Positions 18,194 through 20,564 of a stretch of DNA of 20,564 nt are shown here, piece by piece. The DNA comes from Paramacrobiotus richtersi (taxonomy: Eukaryota; Tardigrada; Eutardigrada; Parachela; Macrobiotidae): NCBI GenBank assembly GCA_034698045.1, contig JAQGAU010001216.1, positions 1 through 20,564 of the forward strand, given 5' to 3'. Under the pieces are notes generated by a model that made no database searches, was not told the origin of the DNA, and worked only from the letters and a program-made list of their open reading frames with translations. The position numbers and the translations under genes are program-made. How positions within the stretch are numbered: position 1 is the first letter of the stretch; each line of letters begins with the position of its first letter.

Positions 18194-19313
18194 GAAAGTG
18201 AAACTGGGTCGCAGTAGAGCCCCACGCATTCGGTTCGAGCGTCGGGGACAGGCACACGAATAGAAATCCTAGTGCTGAAGCAAATTTCCTCGTCGGCACG
18301 TAAAGACTTCACTACGTTTCGCGGTTATTTTGGAAGCAATAATTCGTAGTAAACTTAACAGGAAGCTTACTTGCTAGTTCTAAGACGACTGTTCGTTATG
18401 AGAATGTGATGGAAGATTGTTATGGCGAGTTAGTCCGGTTAATCGGTATACGTAGACATCTGCTTGTTTTCCAAACGGTACCTAAAAATGCGATGCAGCA
18501 CTCTTTTTGCGAGCTCATAAAGTAATGTGCATACTCAAAAGCACGGTTTATTTCCATGGCTCGATGAAACTTTGATGGCGAACCATAGTGACTACTATTT
18601 ATCTGGACCGTGCAAAAAAACCCATCGATCCGCTGGACCTATAGTTTGTAAATCCGGCGCATTTCGGCGTTTGCGCAGCTACTTGCTGACAACAGCTTCA
18701 CCGTCCCAGCTGAAACGTCCGCGGGCGCTATGAATAGCGAAAATCGTGTGTTACACGTGGAACAAAATATTCCAAACGGATGCATACCTTATTACCCTTC
18801 AAGGTTCATTTATCGTCGTGTTCTTTGCCTTTTCCTGTACCATATTCATTTCCAGTTAACCAACCAGAAGCACTTACTATTTCAATGTCCTTTCCGGCCG
18901 GTCGCAAAGGTCACCACATATCACGTACCTTTGTTTTCAAAAGATAAATTGAGATAATATGCAGAGATTTTCGAGAGGATTGTTCATTGAACAATACGAA
19001 CTGCGAAGCTATGGTCTTTTGGCACAAGACTAACAAGAAAATGGTACACAACGATACAACGTGCAGAAATGCTTTCACTTGCATTCCTGATTAGATTACA
19101 TATCACGGTGTACAGGAAGCGTGCAGGATGTGCTAGCACTGTAGCCGCTGAGTTGCCCTAATGTTGGCTTATCGAGCCGAGACGCCAAAGTAGTATTACA
19201 AAACATATTACGGTATAACTTCCAGAAGTGGTGGTACTGTACTGCAAGGGTTCTCCTTATAATTTGTGACTGTCATAATATAATTATTGCTTCGAGTCCC
19301 ATTAATTTTCATC
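18194..19313. other. spacer between the two F-box copies
   Basis: The first 50 bp resemble coding sequence of copy 2 past the stop of copy 1. After that nothing matches until about 19010, where the duplicated 5' flank of copy 2 begins. The plus-strand open frames at 18527-18733 and 18730-18957 have no recognisable domain or second copy and are not called. Confidence 0.5.
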
Positions 19314-20564
19314 ATGGAAAGGAAGCTGTTGAAGACATACTTTCCTCGAGACATCGATGCCGGCGTAAGCGTTCTACGGGACGATGAACTATTGCACTAC
19401 GGAACGTGTATTAAGATCAAGTTTTCCTGCATGAAAATAGACTTTGGAACCAAGAAAGGGAATGTTTACGTGCCATATAAACGGATCTTTCACCCGACAC
19501 ACCATCGTGACGGCGATCTATTGGGATTGGGGGAGGGCGATGTGGTATCGGTGCTGTTACAATTGCATCCTCCGGAACCATGGAAATGGTGTCCGGCACA
19601 GCTTCTGATAGCTGATTTTTCACATGAAGCTTTCGCGCTGGTAAAGATTAAGGTCAACAACGTATTTGTCACAGCTTTAGTTCCGGGAAAACAAACTGGT
19701 CTCCAACTGAACACGTCAAAACTGCACCCATGGCCTGGAAGTTACTGGACTGCAAGAACTTCGGTGATGCTCCCAGCTCGGAGAGGAACGAGAAAAGCTC
19801 GTACTGTTCCGGAAGCACGCACAGAACCGCCTGTTTTGTCAATCAATAACGTTTTACCATCTGAAATACTATCACTTGTATTTCGAAATTTGGATACCAC
19901 AGAGCAGACCGGTGTGCGAAGAGTGTGCGCACAATGGAACGCTATTATTGTCGCGACTGTTAATCAAGGGACTCTGCACTTATCAAAGCGTGGAAATCTG
20001 TTGTATGATTCTTTCAGGTTGGCTCTGTCCTTGCACAACTTATGGAGCGAAACGACAAAATCAATCGTGCTGTACAATCTACCGTACAGCACAGTGTGGG
20101 ACAATATCGGTTTTCCATGCCTTGATAGACTGATGAAATTTATCATGGTGGAGCACGGGTACGGCCCTCTAAAGACCCTTGTCCTTTATACAAACCAAAG
20201 ATGCACGCGACCGCGTTTCAGTTTCGATAAACTTCTTGTGCACATAGCAAAAGCAGTTCATTGGGCAATCCGCTGCTTGCACGACATTTGCGAGGAAGTA
20301 GTCCTGCATTTCGATCCATGTAAATTCCCTGCTATTCTACCAGGCACAGACCATAATCATGGTCTGTATGTCAGGATTTGTAAAGGACAGATCAGTGTCT
20401 CAGCAGGGCGGCATGTTAAGCAATCATGGACGGTGGTCACGGATGATATTTGGTGTCCGGAAGTTGAGTCGTGGACTGTCGGGCTGCGCAAAGTGTTCCG
20501 GGAGTTTGTGGAGAGCGAGACTGATTCACAACTGGGTCCTGGCGTTCGGCCCTTGGGTGGGTGT
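19314..20564 (+). CDS. F-box protein, tandem copy 2, partial at window edge
   Basis: The frame is open from the ATG at 19314 to the last base, 417 codons with no stop, so the 3' end lies outside the window. Domains: residues about 28-143 form an unrecognised beta-rich region (with VYVPYKRIF and LVPGK stretches); 150-175 is a basic linker; an F-box lies at about 178-222 (INNVLPSEILSLVFRNLD, then VRRVCAQWN); from 223 on there is a region of about 180 residues rich in aromatic and Cys residues. F-box proteins bring substrates to Skp1-Cullin-F-box ubiquitin ligases in cytosol or nucleus; the target here is unknown. The ATG is chosen because similarity to copy 1 begins there. No intron is needed. 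The two copies are about 2,317 bp apart and in the same direction, which is a tandem duplication that includes 5' flank. Confidence 0.8.
   Translation, partial: MERKLLKTYFPRDIDAGVSVLRDDELLHYGTCIKIKFSCMKIDFGTKKGNVYVPYKRIFHPTHHRDGDLLGLGEGDVVSVLLQLHPPEPWKWCPAQLLIADFSHEAFALVKIKVNNVFVTALVPGKQTGLQLNTSKLHPWPGSYWTARTSVMLPARRGTRKARTVPEARTEPPVLSINNVLPSEILSLVFRNLDTTEQTGVRRVCAQWNAIIVATVNQGTLHLSKRGNLLYDSFRLALSLHNLWSETTKSIVLYNLPYSTVWDNIGFPCLDRLMKFIMVEHGYGPLKTLVLYTNQRCTRPRFSFDKLLVHIAKAVHWAIRCLHDICEEVVLHFDPCKFPAILPGTDHNHGLYVRICKGQISVSAGRHVKQSWTVVTDDIWCPEVESWTVGLRKVFREFVESETDSQLGPGVRPLGGC

Noticed and set aside
1-20564. Bacterial features such as operons, Shine-Dalgarno sites, CRISPR arrays or insertion sequences
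   Set aside because: Genes are intron-bearing with signal peptides split by introns, and no repeat-spacer pattern or transposase was found.
1-20564. tRNA or rRNA genes
   Set aside because: No cloverleaf with a TTC-loop consensus or rRNA-like conserved stretch was noticed by eye; a tRNAscan-SE run would settle it.

Overview
The window looks like insect nuclear DNA, most likely from a mosquito, and I would guess an anopheline. The reasons are genes broken by short introns (60-110 bp is common) with GT..AG ends, a pair of insect-type gustatory receptor (Gr) genes with phase-0 introns before the last membrane segment, signal-peptide genes with polypyrimidine tracts at acceptors, and no bacterial operon layout. 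The species is inference. Most long open frames are not whole genes, so the models below were rebuilt from splice signals and by comparing the repeated copies with each other.

Layout. Positions 1-16000 hold a decaying compound tandem array, all on the minus strand. The apparent cassette, read along the minus strand, is: secreted stefin/cystatin-like gene, conserved noncoding block, Gr gene. From low to high coordinate: Gr copy 1 (a 5' fragment with a nonsense codon, 1044-1511) with its block and no cystatin; Gr copy 2 (2406-3804, intact) with its block and a cystatin pseudogene (4594-5215); Gr copy 3 (5544-6925, intact) with its block and an intact cystatin (7755-9018); a block and an intact cystatin (10171-11141) with no Gr; then a separate secreted-protein gene (12174-13119); then a diverged cystatin (14762-15871). 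On the plus strand, 16997-20564 holds two tandem copies of an F-box gene, about 2.3 kb apart. The first has lost its ATG and the second runs off the window edge.

The two strongest results come from comparing copies. First, both intact Gr genes end in a hidden third exon. The long open frame that seems to give their C-terminus is intron read-through: the alternative 37-codon exon differs between copies almost only at silent sites. Second, four small exons scattered over about 1 kb assemble into secreted proteins of 143-158 residues that match the stefin fold along its length (N-terminal Gly, IADK/Q helix start, YYIKVE strand, DE(I/L)T-F end). Their papain-binding QxVxG loop has degenerated and has a loop inserted before it. 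One member has also lost the family stop codon.

How the genes work together is not shown by the sequence. The array looks like birth-and-death evolution of taste receptors that carry a linked secreted cystatin-like gene. The F-box pair is a separate rapidly evolving duplication next to it.
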